Assembly (NCBI RefSeq): GCF_004519405.1
Contig: NZ_SGWI01000005.1
Coordinates: forward strand, 248,001-312,000
DNA length: 64,000 bases
Direction of reading: 5' to 3'
Source of the DNA: Pseudomonas sp. BCA17
GTDB taxonomy: Bacteria; Pseudomonadota; Gammaproteobacteria; Pseudomonadales; Pseudomonadaceae
Part shown: positions 52,714-61,231 of the stretch, piece by piece
Position numbering within the stretch: position 1 is the stretch's first letter
Layout: the number at the start of each line of letters is the position of its first letter
Made by a program: the position numbers and the translations under genes
The notes under the pieces: model-generated
The model's input: only the letters and a program-made list of their open reading frames with translations
Databases searched by the model: none
What the model was told of the DNA's origin: nothing

Positions 52714-52920
52714 ATGGACCTGCAAGACCGCGTCACCGATCTGGAAAGCCGCCTGGCGTTCCAGGACGACACCATCGAGACCCTCAATGACATTCTGGTC
52801 ACCCAGCAACGGGCCGTTGAGCGCCTGCAACTGCAGATGACTGCGCTGCTCAAGCGCCAGGAAGAAATGGGTGGCCAGTTCGAGACATCCGAAGAAGAAG
52901 CACCACCGCCGCACTATTAA
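52714..52920 (+). CDS. slyX: SlyX family protein
   Basis: 68 residues, a short coiled-coil protein. LQDRVTDLESRLAFQDDTIETLNDIL and VERLQLQMTALLKRQ carry a heptad pattern; the tail EEEAPPPHY with the end PPPHY is the SlyX signature. Function is unknown. It lies in the HIT-slyX unit, conserved in pseudomonads next to oprD, and ends before a terminator. Confidence 0.93.
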   Translation: MDLQDRVTDLESRLAFQDDTIETLNDILVTQQRAVERLQLQMTALLKRQEEMGGQFETSEEEAPPPHY

Positions 52921-52935
52921 TAGATAGCCGCGAAT

Positions 52936-52976
52936 AAAAAACCGCGACCCAGCCAGGCTGGATCGCGGTTTTTTTT
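52936..52976. terminator. Terminator between slyX and the cold-shock protein
   Basis: AAAACCGCGACCCAGCC and GGCTGGATCGCGGTTTTTTTT form a stem of about 15 pairs with one mismatch. T-run of eight on the right and A-run on the left, so it can serve both convergent genes. Confidence 0.92.
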
Positions 52977-52992
52977 GCTGCGAAGGCTGGGA

Positions 52993-53595
52993 TCAGCGAC
53001 GCGGCAGAGCAGCGATTACATCTTCGGCTTGCAGGCCTTTGTCACGGTTCATGACAGAGAACTCCACACGCTGGCCTTCGACCAGAACGCGATGGCCTTC
53101 GCCACGGATAGCCCGGAAGTGGACGAAAATATCGTCGCCCGAATCGCGGGAAATAAAGCCGAAGCCTTTGGACGTGTTGAACCACTTGACGGTACCGGTA
53201 TCCCGGTTGGTCATGTCGTAGTTTTGCGACGCGGCTGCAGGGGACGAACGGTAGAAGCTGATGGCCAGGTGAAGAACGATAGCGACCACAGCAATCACCA
53301 GGCTGAGCAGGATGGCCGGGTGGCCGCCCACTTCAGGCATTGGTGCCAGGAGGGTGAGGGTTTGAACGACAACGGTCAGTACCAGCAGCGCGCTGACCAG
53401 ATTTTGCAGTTGATGACGCGTGCCTTTGTTCCAGTAAGGGATTACCGGTGCCAGCGTCAGGTTGAGAAGGCCGAACAAGGCCAGGTACAGGGCGTCGTGT
53501 TGTTCCAGATAAGGCAGGCTTTCAGGCTGCAGGCTCGGGATAAACGACAGCAGCAAAGCTGCAACGCCCGTTAGCAGGTGGACGATTTTCAACAT
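52993..53595 (-). CDS. Membrane-anchored cold-shock domain protein
   Basis: 200 residues. The first 115 contain about four membrane segments (IVHLLTGVAALLLSFIPSL, LYLALFGLLNLTLAPVIPYW, LVSALLVLTVVVQTLTLLA, AILLSLVIAVVAIVLHLAISFY); residues 130-198 are a cold-shock domain with RNP1 KGFGFIS and RNP2 DIFVHF, after TGTVKWFN. Nucleic acid binding at the membrane surface is implied by topology. Similar genes stand near dps in P. aeruginosa. Function unknown; regulation by cold is not established by this sequence. Confidence 0.9.
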   Translation of the reverse strand: MLKIVHLLTGVAALLLSFIPSLQPESLPYLEQHDALYLALFGLLNLTLAPVIPYWNKGTRHQLQNLVSALLVLTVVVQTLTLLAPMPEVGGHPAILLSLVIAVVAIVLHLAISFYRSSPAAASQNYDMTNRDTGTVKWFNTSKGFGFISRDSGDDIFVHFRAIRGEGHRVLVEGQRVEFSVMNRDKGLQAEDVIAALPRR

Positions 53596-54023
53596 TTTGA
53601 TTAACTCACGTTAAGACGGATCACGAAGGAAGAGCTGACTGGCACGGTTCGCTTCTGAACAATGGGAGGCGTTGAGCACGTACGCGGGTATCAGCCTATG
53701 GGGTGGGCCGCAGAAATAAACGGCCACCACACGCCACCTATTTAACAGCAAAGGCTGTGCCTACTCAAATCAAGCATTTCGGGGTGTTACAGCGGATTGG
53801 GCATTTCTGCGCCAAACGCTTGTCCTAGACAGGTGCGGGATTTTTGAGCGGCATTTTGAGGACTGTCCTACTCCCTGAAGGCTTGCCAACCGCTGGTCGG
53901 CAAACCGCAGAGGGGCGATTTGCCGCACTTCACTTTGGGCGGGGCGGCTGCACACCGCTGGCACTCTTGCTAGAGTGGTCCTGCACCTGATCAATGAATG
54001 CTCGTCAATTGAAGGGGAAAAAC
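53596..54023. other. 428-base divergent gap between the cold-shock gene and dps
   Basis: No gene is seen on either strand. Inverted TTGCC...GGCAA sequence at 53884-53905 is a possible dyad. Both genes are likely to have promoters here. A long untranslated leader for the cold-shock gene is possible but nothing in the sequence proves it. Confidence 0.55.
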
Positions 54024-54497
54024 ATGGCAATCGATATTGGTATCAGTGAAGAAGACCGTAAATCCATCGTCGACGGACTTTCACGGCTGCTGTCCGATAC
54101 CTATGTGCTGTATCTGAAAACCCACAACTTCCATTGGAACGTCACAGGCCCCATGTTCCGTACGCTGCATTTGATGTTTGAAGAGCAGTACAACGAACTG
54201 GCGCTGGCGGTGGACTCCATTGCCGAGCGTATCCGTGCCCTTGGGTTTCCGGCGCCGGGTGCTTATTCGATCTATGCCCGTCTTTCTTCCATCAAGGAGG
54301 AAGAGGGGGTGCCAAGCGCCGAAGAGATGATCAAGCAACTGGTCGCCGGCCAGGAAGCGGTGACGCGCACTGCGCGTGGCATTTTCCCATTGCTCGACAA
54401 AGTCAGCGATGAGCCGACGGCGGACCTGCTGACCCAGCGCATGCAGGTCCACGAGAAAACCGCGTGGATGCTGCGCTCCCTGCTTGAAAACAAGTAA
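54024..54497 (+). CDS. dps: Dps-family DNA-protection / iron-storage protein
   Basis: 157 residues from the ATG at 54024, after GAAGGGGAAAAAC. Ferritin-like four-helix bundle that forms a 12-mer and oxidises iron with peroxide. The ferroxidase site residues are in LKTHNFHWNVTGPMFRTLHLMFEEQYNELA and SIAERIRALG; there is no long lysine-rich N-terminal tail, so DNA binding may be weak or absent. It stands upstream of the RHH gene with 180 bases between. Confidence 0.93.
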   Translation: MAIDIGISEEDRKSIVDGLSRLLSDTYVLYLKTHNFHWNVTGPMFRTLHLMFEEQYNELALAVDSIAERIRALGFPAPGAYSIYARLSSIKEEEGVPSAEEMIKQLVAGQEAVTRTARGIFPLLDKVSDEPTADLLTQRMQVHEKTAWMLRSLLENK

Positions 54498-54678
54498 GGG
54501 GTGAGCCCGGGTAGCGCCTTCCTGGCGCTGCCCGCTTGTTTCCGTGCACTTCCTGGCGTTGTCCTACGACTATCGACTCCCTGTCTTCTGGCTGCTCCTC
54601 GCGTCCTGCTGTTTTATAGGCCCACTGTCCAATGGGAAGAGCCCATGGGCTGCTGTTTGGCAATGGAGTGTCAGGTGT

Positions 54679-55017
54679 ATGTCACGTGGAATGGGTAAGG
54701 GAGTGATGGAGACCTGCGGTTTTCACAAGATAAAGGTCGACCCCTTCGCTAAGGGGTTCGATATGGGGCTGGCCAAGCCGTTGTCCCGTTCGGTCAGGCT
54801 CAATGGGTTTTCCACCTGTCTGCGACTTGAACAGATCTATTGGAATATCCTCACGGAAATAGCCGGGATCAATGCGTGCTCGGTCAGTGCATTGTTGTCC
54901 TATGTCGATCGGGAAGTGCACTTGCGGCATGGCGGGGTGAAAAACTTCAGTGGGCTGGTCAGGGTGGTGTGCGTGGTTCACCTGTTAAAAGGCCGCGTTG
55001 CCCTCACGTCCGATTAG
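54679..55017 (+). CDS. Ribbon-helix-helix domain protein
   Basis: 112 residues if the ATG at 54679 is used; ATGs at 54691 and 54706 are alternatives. The core is an RHH_4-type domain: LSRSVRLNGFSTCLRLEQIYWNILTEIA, then VSALLSYVDREVHLRHGGVKNFSGLVRVVCVVHLL. Such proteins bind DNA as dimers through the beta strand. The neighbour dps may be a target, but nothing in the sequence proves it. The N-terminal part has no match I recognise. Confidence 0.78.
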   Translation: MSRGMGKGVMETCGFHKIKVDPFAKGFDMGLAKPLSRSVRLNGFSTCLRLEQIYWNILTEIAGINACSVSALLSYVDREVHLRHGGVKNFSGLVRVVCVVHLLKGRVALTSD

Positions 55018-55202
55018 CCCGGCAGTAGTGGAGCCGGCCCACTGTAATGGCGGGCCGAGCTTCGGGCAGAAAGCCGGCTGCGCTGTCTCGATTTACCAGA
55101 TATAATCCCGCGCTTTGCTGCGCATGCCGGGCTTTCTCCCCGCTCTCTGTCGAGTAATGAGCAGGCGTGGCGCAGTAATGATCTGATCGCCGAGACATCT
55201 CC

Positions 55203-55424
55203 ATGCCCATGTACGACTATCAATGTGCCTCCTGTGGTCATCAGTTGGAAGCCATTCAAAAGATCAGTGAAGCAGCACTGGTCGACTGCCCTGCCTGCCA
55301 GGCGCCTGAGCTGAAGAAGATGTTGTCCATGCCGGGCTTTCGCCTGAGTGGCAGCGGCTGGTACGAAACCGACTTCAAGACCGGTTCGAAGAAGAACCTG
55401 GCGGGCGGCGACAAAGCAGACTGA
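55203..55424 (+). CDS. FmdB-type zinc-ribbon regulatory protein
   Basis: 73 residues. Two CxxC pairs, YQCASCGHQLE and VDCPACQAPELKKML, form a zinc ribbon; the C-terminal part is polar (GWYETDFKTGSKKN). Members are widespread small proteins of unknown function, often next to aspS in proteobacteria, as here (107 bases upstream of aspS). The ATG at 55203 sits after CTCC without a strong ribosome site; the family start MPMYDYQC supports it. Confidence 0.9.
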   Translation: MPMYDYQCASCGHQLEAIQKISEAALVDCPACQAPELKKMLSMPGFRLSGSGWYETDFKTGSKKNLAGGDKAD

Positions 55425-55531
55425 GTTGAACTCTACGCGCAGGCTCCTGCATTATCCGTCCCCTGCTTTAATGTACGGTGACGAGGCGGGCCTCCACCGA
55501 ATTTCGAATTACGAGAAGTGAAACCACTACC

Positions 55532-57307
55532 ATGATGCGCAGCCACTATTGCGGCCAACTGAACGAGACCCTGGAAGGTCAGGAAATCACCCTTTGCGGA
55601 TGGGTTCACCGTCGTCGCGACCACGGCGGGGTGATTTTCCTCGATATCCGTGATCGTGATGGTCTGGCCCAGGTGGTGTTCGACCCGGACCGCGCCGAGA
55701 GCTTTGCCGCCGCCGACCGTGTGCGCAGCGAATACGTCGTGAAGATCACCGGCAAGGTACGCCTGCGTCCGGCCGGTGCCGTGAACAAGAACATGGCGTC
55801 CGGCGGTATTGAAGTGCTGGGCTATGAACTGGAAGTGTTGAACGAGTCGGAAACCCCGCCGTTCCCACTCAATGAATATTCCGACGTGGGCGAAGAAACC
55901 CGCCTGCGCTACCGCTTCCTGGACCTGCGTCGTCCGGAAATGGCCGAGAAGCTGCGCCTGCGTTCGCGCATGACCACCAGCATCCGCCGCTTCCTCGACG
56001 AGAACGGCTTCCTCGACGTCGAAACGCCGATTCTGACCCGCGCCACTCCGGAAGGCGCGCGTGACTACCTGGTGCCTAGCCGCACTCACGCGGGTTCGTT
56101 CTTCGCCCTGCCGCAATCGCCGCAGTTGTTCAAGCAGTTGCTGATGGTGGCCGGCTTCGACCGTTACTACCAGATCGCCAAGTGCTTCCGCGACGAAGAC
56201 CTGCGCGCCGACCGCCAGCCTGAATTCACCCAGATCGACATCGAGACCAGTTTCCTCGATGAAAAAGAGATCATGGGCCTGACCGAGCAAATGATCCGCA
56301 ACCTGTTCAAGGAAGTGCTGGGCCTGGAGTTCGGCGATTTCCCGCACATGACCTTCGAAGAAGCCATGCGCCGCTACGGTTCCGATAAGCCAGACCTGCG
56401 TAACCCGCTGGAACTGGTGGACGTTGCCGATCAGCTCAAGGAAGTTGATTTCAAGGTGTTCAGTGGCCCGGCCAACGATCCGAAGTGCCGTATCGCCGCC
56501 CTGCGCGTGCCTGGCGGCGCGAGCATGCCGCGCAAGCAGATCGACGATTACACCAAGTTCGTCGGCATCTACGGTGCCAAGGGCCTGGCGTACATCAAGG
56601 TCAACGAGCGCGCCAACGGTGTTGACGGCCTGCAATCGCCGATCGTGAAAAACATTCCGCTGGACAATCTGAACGCGATCCTCGATCGCGTCGGTGCAGT
56701 CGATGGCGACATCGTGTTCTTCGGCGCCGACAAGGCCAAGATCGTCAGCGAAGCCTTGGGCGCACTGCGCATCAAGCTCGGCCATGACCTGAACCTGCTG
56801 ACCTGTGAATGGGCTCCGATGTGGGTCGTTGACTTCCCGATGTTCGAAGAGAACGACGACGGCAGCTTCAGCGCCTTGCACCACCCGTTCACCGCGCCGA
56901 AGTGTTCGCCGGCCGAACTGGAAGCCAACCCGGCGGGCGCTCTGTCGCGTGCCTACGACATGGTGCTCAACGGTACCGAGCTGGGTGGCGGTTCGATCCG
57001 TATCCACCGCAAAGAGATGCAGCAAGCGGTGTTCCGTCTGTTGGGCATCAACGAAGCGGAACAGGAAGAGAAGTTTGGCTTCCTGCTCGACGCACTGAAG
57101 TATGGCGCACCGCCCCACGGTGGTCTGGCGTTCGGTCTGGACCGTCTGGTGATGCTGATGACCGGCGCCCAGTCGATCCGTGAAGTGATTGCCTTCCCGA
57201 AAACCCAGAGTGCTGCGGACGTAATGACCCAGGCACCGGGGGTGGTGGATGCCAAGGCGCTGCGCGAGCTGCACATTCGCCTGCGCGAGACGCCGAAGGC
57301 TGAGTAA
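55532..57307 (+). CDS. aspS: Aspartyl-tRNA synthetase
   Basis: 591 residues from the ATG at 55532 (a second ATG follows at once). Class II synthetase. OB-fold anticodon domain at 1-110 (GWVHRRRDHGGVIFLDIRDRDG), motif 2 FRDEDLRADRQPEFTQID with its Arg, a GAD insertion domain, and motif 3 GLAFGLDRLVMLMTGA near the end. In bacteria without asparagine synthetase or with GatCAB this enzyme can charge tRNA-Asn too; the sequence does not decide. A terminator follows. Confidence 0.98.
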   Translation: MMRSHYCGQLNETLEGQEITLCGWVHRRRDHGGVIFLDIRDRDGLAQVVFDPDRAESFAAADRVRSEYVVKITGKVRLRPAGAVNKNMASGGIEVLGYELEVLNESETPPFPLNEYSDVGEETRLRYRFLDLRRPEMAEKLRLRSRMTTSIRRFLDENGFLDVETPILTRATPEGARDYLVPSRTHAGSFFALPQSPQLFKQLLMVAGFDRYYQIAKCFRDEDLRADRQPEFTQIDIETSFLDEKEIMGLTEQMIRNLFKEVLGLEFGDFPHMTFEEAMRRYGSDKPDLRNPLELVDVADQLKEVDFKVFSGPANDPKCRIAALRVPGGASMPRKQIDDYTKFVGIYGAKGLAYIKVNERANGVDGLQSPIVKNIPLDNLNAILDRVGAVDGDIVFFGADKAKIVSEALGALRIKLGHDLNLLTCEWAPMWVVDFPMFEENDDGSFSALHHPFTAPKCSPAELEANPAGALSRAYDMVLNGTELGGGSIRIHRKEMQQAVFRLLGINEAEQEEKFGFLLDALKYGAPPHGGLAFGLDRLVMLMTGAQSIREVIAFPKTQSAADVMTQAPGVVDAKALRELHIRLRETPKAE

Positions 57308-57344
57308 GGCCGCTGCGTGAAAACGCACTGAGGTTTACGCAGTC

Positions 57345-57373
57345 AAAAAAGGCGCATCTTCGGATGCGCCTTT
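57345..57373 (+). terminator. Terminator of aspS
   Basis: AAAAAAGGCGCATCTTCGGATGCGCCTTT: GGCGCATC and GATGCGCC pair around TTCG. Three T follow, so it is a weak-tail but typical hairpin, 37 bases after the aspS stop. Confidence 0.85.
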
Positions 57374-57457
57374 GCGTTACAAGGGCTGCACTTTAAAAAG
57401 AAAAGTCCGCCCTGGGGCGGGGTTGATAAGGTTTCTACAGAATTTCGGAGTTGTGTT

Positions 57458-58204
57458 ATGGCTGGCCATTCCAAGTGGGCGAACATCAAGCACCGCAAAG
57501 AGCGTCAGGATGCCAAGAAGGGCAAGATCTTCACCAAGTGGATTCGTGAACTGACCGTTGCGGCCCGCCAGGGCGGTGGTGATCCGGGCTCCAACCCGCG
57601 CCTGCGCCTGGCGCTGGACAAGGCCCTTGGCGCCAATATGAGCCGTGACATCATTGATCGCGCCGTAGCCCGTGGTGCCGGTGCCGCCGACACCGATGAC
57701 ATGGTCGAACTGAGCTACGAAGGCTACGGCCCGGGCGGTGTGGCGGTGATGGTCGAGTGCATGACCGACAACCGCAACCGTACCGCGGCTGCCGTGCGCC
57801 ACGCATTCAGCAAGTGCGGCGGCAACCTCGGCACCGACGGCTCGGTGGCCTATCTGTTTGAGCGCAAGGGGCAGATCACCTTCGCGCCAGGAACGGATGA
57901 AGACGCACTGATGGAGGCTGCGATGGAGGCGGATGCCGACGATGTGGTGACCAACGAAGATGGCTCCATCGACGTGTTTACCTCGTTCGCCAGTTTCTAC
58001 GCGGTGCGCAACGCCCTGGAAGCCGCCGGTTTCAAAGGCACCGACGCGGAAATCGTGATGCTGCCGACCACCAGCGCCGAACTGGACCTGGACGGCGCGC
58101 AGAAAGTGTTGAAGATGCTGGATATGCTTGAAGACCTGGATGATGTGCAGAACGTGTATTCCAACGCTGACATCCCGGAGTCAGTGGCCGAACAGCTAGG
58201 CTGA
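57458..58204 (+). CDS. yebC: YebC/PmpR family regulator
   Basis: 248 residues, standard length. MAGHSKWANIKHRKERQDAKKG at the N terminus is the family hallmark, followed by GGGDPGSNPRLRLALDKALGANM and the middle domain AFSKCGGNLGTDGSVAYLF. The family was described as a transcriptional regulator (PmpR represses quinolone signalling in P. aeruginosa) and as a translation factor for proline-rich stalls. Order aspS-yebC-ruvC is conserved. Confidence 0.97.
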   Translation: MAGHSKWANIKHRKERQDAKKGKIFTKWIRELTVAARQGGGDPGSNPRLRLALDKALGANMSRDIIDRAVARGAGAADTDDMVELSYEGYGPGGVAVMVECMTDNRNRTAAAVRHAFSKCGGNLGTDGSVAYLFERKGQITFAPGTDEDALMEAAMEADADDVVTNEDGSIDVFTSFASFYAVRNALEAAGFKGTDAEIVMLPTTSAELDLDGAQKVLKMLDMLEDLDDVQNVYSNADIPESVAEQLG

Positions 58205-58220
58205 AGGGCGATGTGAATCA

Positions 58221-58316
58221 CAATGTGGGAGGGGGCTTGCTCCCGATGACGGTATATCGGTCATTTATAAATCGACTGAACCACCGCTGTCGGGAGCAAG
58301 CCCCCTCTCACATTGG
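58221..58316. repeat. REPIN, GCTCCCGA class, between yebC and ruvC
   Basis: CAATGTGGGAGGGGGCTTGC and GCAAGCCCCCTCTCACATTG are inverted copies (one base differs) at 58221 and 58297, each with TCCCGA/TCGGGA on its inner side. The inner part GGTCATTTATAAATCGACTG differs from the two REPINs at 12511 and 14207. It interrupts the yebC-ruvC gap, so ruvC probably has its own promoter in the AT-rich 45 bases after it. Confidence 0.9.
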
Positions 58317-58360
58317 AAATTCGATGTATCAAAATTTGTTTTATTCAACCCGCAGGCGTT

Positions 58361-58885
58361 ATGACTTTAATCCTAGGTATCGACCCCGGCTCGCGCATCA
58401 CCGGTTTTGGCGTGGTCCAACAGACCCCGCGTGGCTGCGTGTATGTGGCCTCGGGCTGCATCCGCACCGGTGCGGGCGAACTGGCCGAGCGCCTGCAGAT
58501 CGTTTATCGCGGTGTGCGCGAGGTCATCCAGACCTATGGCCCGGTCACGATGGGCATCGAGAAAGTGTTCATGGCAAAAAATGCCGACTCGGCGCTGAAG
58601 CTCGGCCAGGCCCGCGGCGCCGCGATTGTCGCCGGTGCGGAGGAGGGCATGGAGATCGCCGAATACACCGCGACCCAGGTCAAGCAGGCCGTGGTCGGCA
58701 CCGGTGCGGCCAATAAGGAGCAAGTACAAATGATGGTCATGCACATGCTCAAGCTCACTTCCAAACCGCAAATCGATGCCTCCGACGCCCTGGCCATTGC
58801 CATTTGCCATGCGCACACCCGTTCCAGCCTGCTGCCCCATGGCCTCGGTACGGCACGCAGTCGTGGCGGGCGGCTGCGTCTCTGA
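58361..58885 (+). CDS. ruvC: Holliday-junction endonuclease RuvC
   Basis: 174 residues from the ATG at 58361. Cuts Holliday junctions as a dimer. The four acidic residues are in ILGIDPGSR (Asp7), MGIEKVF (Glu near 67) and QIDASDALAIAICHAH (two Asp near 139-142). The ribosome site is AGG only. ruvA starts 67 bases later, so the ruvCAB genes form one unit. Confidence 0.96.
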   Translation: MTLILGIDPGSRITGFGVVQQTPRGCVYVASGCIRTGAGELAERLQIVYRGVREVIQTYGPVTMGIEKVFMAKNADSALKLGQARGAAIVAGAEEGMEIAEYTATQVKQAVVGTGAANKEQVQMMVMHMLKLTSKPQIDASDALAIAICHAHTRSSLLPHGLGTARSRGGRLRL

Positions 58886-58952
58886 TAGCATCAGCGCAAT
58901 CGTTATTTCCGGTCAGGCTTCGATCTGACCCCAAGCTTTAAGGATCTGAACC

Positions 58953-59564
58953 GTGATTGGACGCTTGCGCGGCACCCTGGCTGAGAAACAGCCGCCGCAC
59001 CTGATTCTGGATGTAAATGGGCTGGGGTATGAGCTGGAAGTGCCCATGACCACCCTCTATCGCCTGCCGTCGGTCGGCGAGCCGATTACGCTGCACACGC
59101 ACCTGGTGGTGCGCGAGGACGCGCAATTGCTCTATGGTTTCATCGGCAAGCGCGACCGCGACTTCTTCCGCGAGCTGATCCGCCTGAATGGCGTAGGACC
59201 CAAACTTGCGTTGGCGTTGATGTCCAGCCTGGAAGTGGATGAGTTGGTGCGCGCGGTTTCGGCCCAGGACACCTCAGCCTTGACCAAGGTGCCGGGTGTC
59301 GGCAAGAAAACCGCAGAGCGCCTGCTGGTGGAGCTCAAGGATCGTTTCAAAGCCTGGGAGGTCGTACCCAGCATGTTCGCGCTGGTGCCTAACCAGCCGG
59401 ATATGCCGGCGGCCCAGGTCGCCAGTGCAGAAAGCGATGCCGTCAACGCGCTGATTTCCCTGGGCTACAAGCCGCAGGAAGCAAGCAAGGCGGTGTCGGC
59501 CATCAAGGACAAGAACCTGAGCGCCGAAGACATGATCCGTCGAGCCCTGAAGGGAATGATTTAA
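58953..59564 (+). CDS. ruvA: Holliday-junction branch migration protein RuvA
   Basis: 203 residues from the GTG at 58953 after TAAGGA. Tetramer that binds the junction. OB domain MIGRLRGTLAEKQPPHLILDVNGLGYELEV, helix-hairpin-helix motifs LNGVGPKLALALMS and VPGVGKKTAERLLVEL, and the C-terminal RuvB-contact domain (DAVNALISLGYKPQEASKAV). The stop TAA abuts the GTG start of ruvB. Confidence 0.97.
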   Translation: MIGRLRGTLAEKQPPHLILDVNGLGYELEVPMTTLYRLPSVGEPITLHTHLVVREDAQLLYGFIGKRDRDFFRELIRLNGVGPKLALALMSSLEVDELVRAVSAQDTSALTKVPGVGKKTAERLLVELKDRFKAWEVVPSMFALVPNQPDMPAAQVASAESDAVNALISLGYKPQEASKAVSAIKDKNLSAEDMIRRALKGMI

Positions 59565-60623
59565 GTGATTGAAGCTGATCGTCTGATCGCGGCCACCGGC
59601 CCGCGCGACCGTGAAGAAGTCCAGGATCGGGCCATTCGCCCCCTGAGCCTGTCCGAATACATCGGCCAGCCGACCGTGCGCGAGCAAATGGAGCTGTTCA
59701 TCCAGGCTGCACGCGGGCGCAGTGAGTCCCTGGATCACACGCTGATCTTCGGTCCGCCGGGGCTGGGTAAAACCACGTTGGCCAATATCATTGCCCAGGA
59801 AATGGGTGTGTCGATCAAGTCGACCTCCGGGCCGGTGCTGGAGCGTCCGGGTGATCTGGCCGCCCTGCTGACCAATCTTGAGCCCCACGACGTGCTGTTT
59901 ATCGACGAGATCCATCGGCTGTCGCCGATTGTCGAGGAAGTGCTGTACCCGGCCATGGAAGATTTTCAGCTGGATATCATGATCGGCGAAGGCCCTGCCG
60001 CGCGCTCGATCAAGCTCGACCTGCCGCCCTTTACCCTCGTGGGTGCGACCACACGTGCAGGCATGTTGACCAACCCGTTGCGAGACCGTTTCGGCATTGT
60101 TCAACGTCTGGAGTTCTACAGCACCGCCGACTTGGCGACCATTGTCAGTCGTTCGGCGAACATTCTCGGCTTGCCGCTGGATCCGGAGGGTGCGTTTGAA
60201 ATCGCCCGCCGCGCCCGGGGCACGCCACGGATCGCCAACCGCTTGCTGCGTCGGGTACGCGACTTTGCCGAGGTGCGGGCCAAGGGGCATATCACCAAGG
60301 CCGTCGCGGATCTGGCATTGAACCTGCTGGATGTGGATGAGCATGGCTTCGATCACCAGGATCGACGTCTGCTCCTGACCATGATCGAGAAGTTCGACGG
60401 TGGCCCGGTCGGTGTGGACAGCCTGGCGGCTGCGATCAGTGAAGAGCGCCATACCATCGAGGACGTACTCGAGCCGTACCTGATCCAACAGGGTTACATC
60501 ATGCGTACGCCAAGAGGGCGGGTGGTGACGCGGCATGCCTATTTGCACTTCGGGCTTAACATTCCGTCACGATTGGGTGAAATGCCCGTGGTAGACGAAT
60601 TCCTCGATGCAGTGGACGATTAA
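59565..60623 (+). CDS. ruvB: Holliday-junction helicase RuvB
   Basis: 352 residues, start GTG directly after the ruvA stop. AAA+ motor of branch migration. Walker A GPPGLGKTTLANIIAQEMG near residue 62, Walker B VLFIDEIHRL, sensor 1 GATTRAGMLTNPLRDRFG, and the C-terminal winged helix (EDVLEPYLIQQGYIMRTPRGRVVT). Complete, with no break. Confidence 0.98.
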   Translation: MIEADRLIAATGPRDREEVQDRAIRPLSLSEYIGQPTVREQMELFIQAARGRSESLDHTLIFGPPGLGKTTLANIIAQEMGVSIKSTSGPVLERPGDLAALLTNLEPHDVLFIDEIHRLSPIVEEVLYPAMEDFQLDIMIGEGPAARSIKLDLPPFTLVGATTRAGMLTNPLRDRFGIVQRLEFYSTADLATIVSRSANILGLPLDPEGAFEIARRARGTPRIANRLLRRVRDFAEVRAKGHITKAVADLALNLLDVDEHGFDHQDRRLLLTMIEKFDGGPVGVDSLAAAISEERHTIEDVLEPYLIQQGYIMRTPRGRVVTRHAYLHFGLNIPSRLGEMPVVDEFLDAVDD

Positions 60624-60774
60624 AAAGGTTACGCCAGTCGATTTATCCGAAGTTTGTGCTGTCCTAGTGGCTGGTGTCGTCATTCAGTGGTTGGAAATAT
60701 CTTCGGAATGAAGATCGAGAATGAAAAAAACAGTGACGGGCCGGATTGGCAACCTGAGGAGTAAGCACTAGAGT

Positions 60775-61230
60775 ATGCGCGCGCAAAACGGGGATCAGTC
60801 GTTCGTACATCGCTGTCGCGTTTATTACGAGGACACCGATGCCGGCGGTATCGTGTATTACGTCAATTACCTCAAGTTCATGGAGCGGGCCCGAACCGAG
60901 CGGCTGCGGGAGCTGGGCTTTGCCCAATCCGAGCTGGCAGGAGAGGACCTGTTATTTGTCGTGCATTCCAGCGAGGCGCGCTACCACGCGCCGGCGCGGT
61001 TGGACGACGAGTTGTTGGTAAGCGCTGAAGTAATCGAATTGAACCGTGTCAGCCTGCGTTTCAAGCAGCAGGTCAGGCGGGCAACGGATGCAACGCTGCT
61101 CTGTGAGGGGCAGTTCCTGGTGGCCTGTGTGCGCACCAATAGTTTGAAACCCCGGGCCATTCCCGAAGCTCTACGTTCGGCCTTTGCCGGCGTAAGCGGC
61201 GCGGGTAACCAATCAAAGCAGGAGATTTAG
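60775..61230 (+). CDS. ybgC: Acyl-CoA thioesterase of the Tol-Pal cluster
   Basis: 151 residues, hotdog fold. The active-site Asp is in YYEDTDAGGIVYYVNYLKFMERAR; the rest has LVSAEVIELNRVSLRFKQQV. It hydrolyses short or medium acyl-CoA or acyl-ACP in E. coli. It starts the tol operon, one base before tolQ. The 151 bases before it hold no gene but probably the tol promoter, and have an A-rich tract GAATGAAAAAAACAG near 60719. Confidence 0.95.
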   Translation: MRAQNGDQSFVHRCRVYYEDTDAGGIVYYVNYLKFMERARTERLRELGFAQSELAGEDLLFVVHSSEARYHAPARLDDELLVSAEVIELNRVSLRFKQQVRRATDATLLCEGQFLVACVRTNSLKPRAIPEALRSAFAGVSGAGNQSKQEI

Positions 61231-61231
61231 C

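Noticed and set aside
55433..57328. 631-codon open frame antisense to aspS
   Set aside because: Same shadow effect; aspS on the other strand is beyond doubt.
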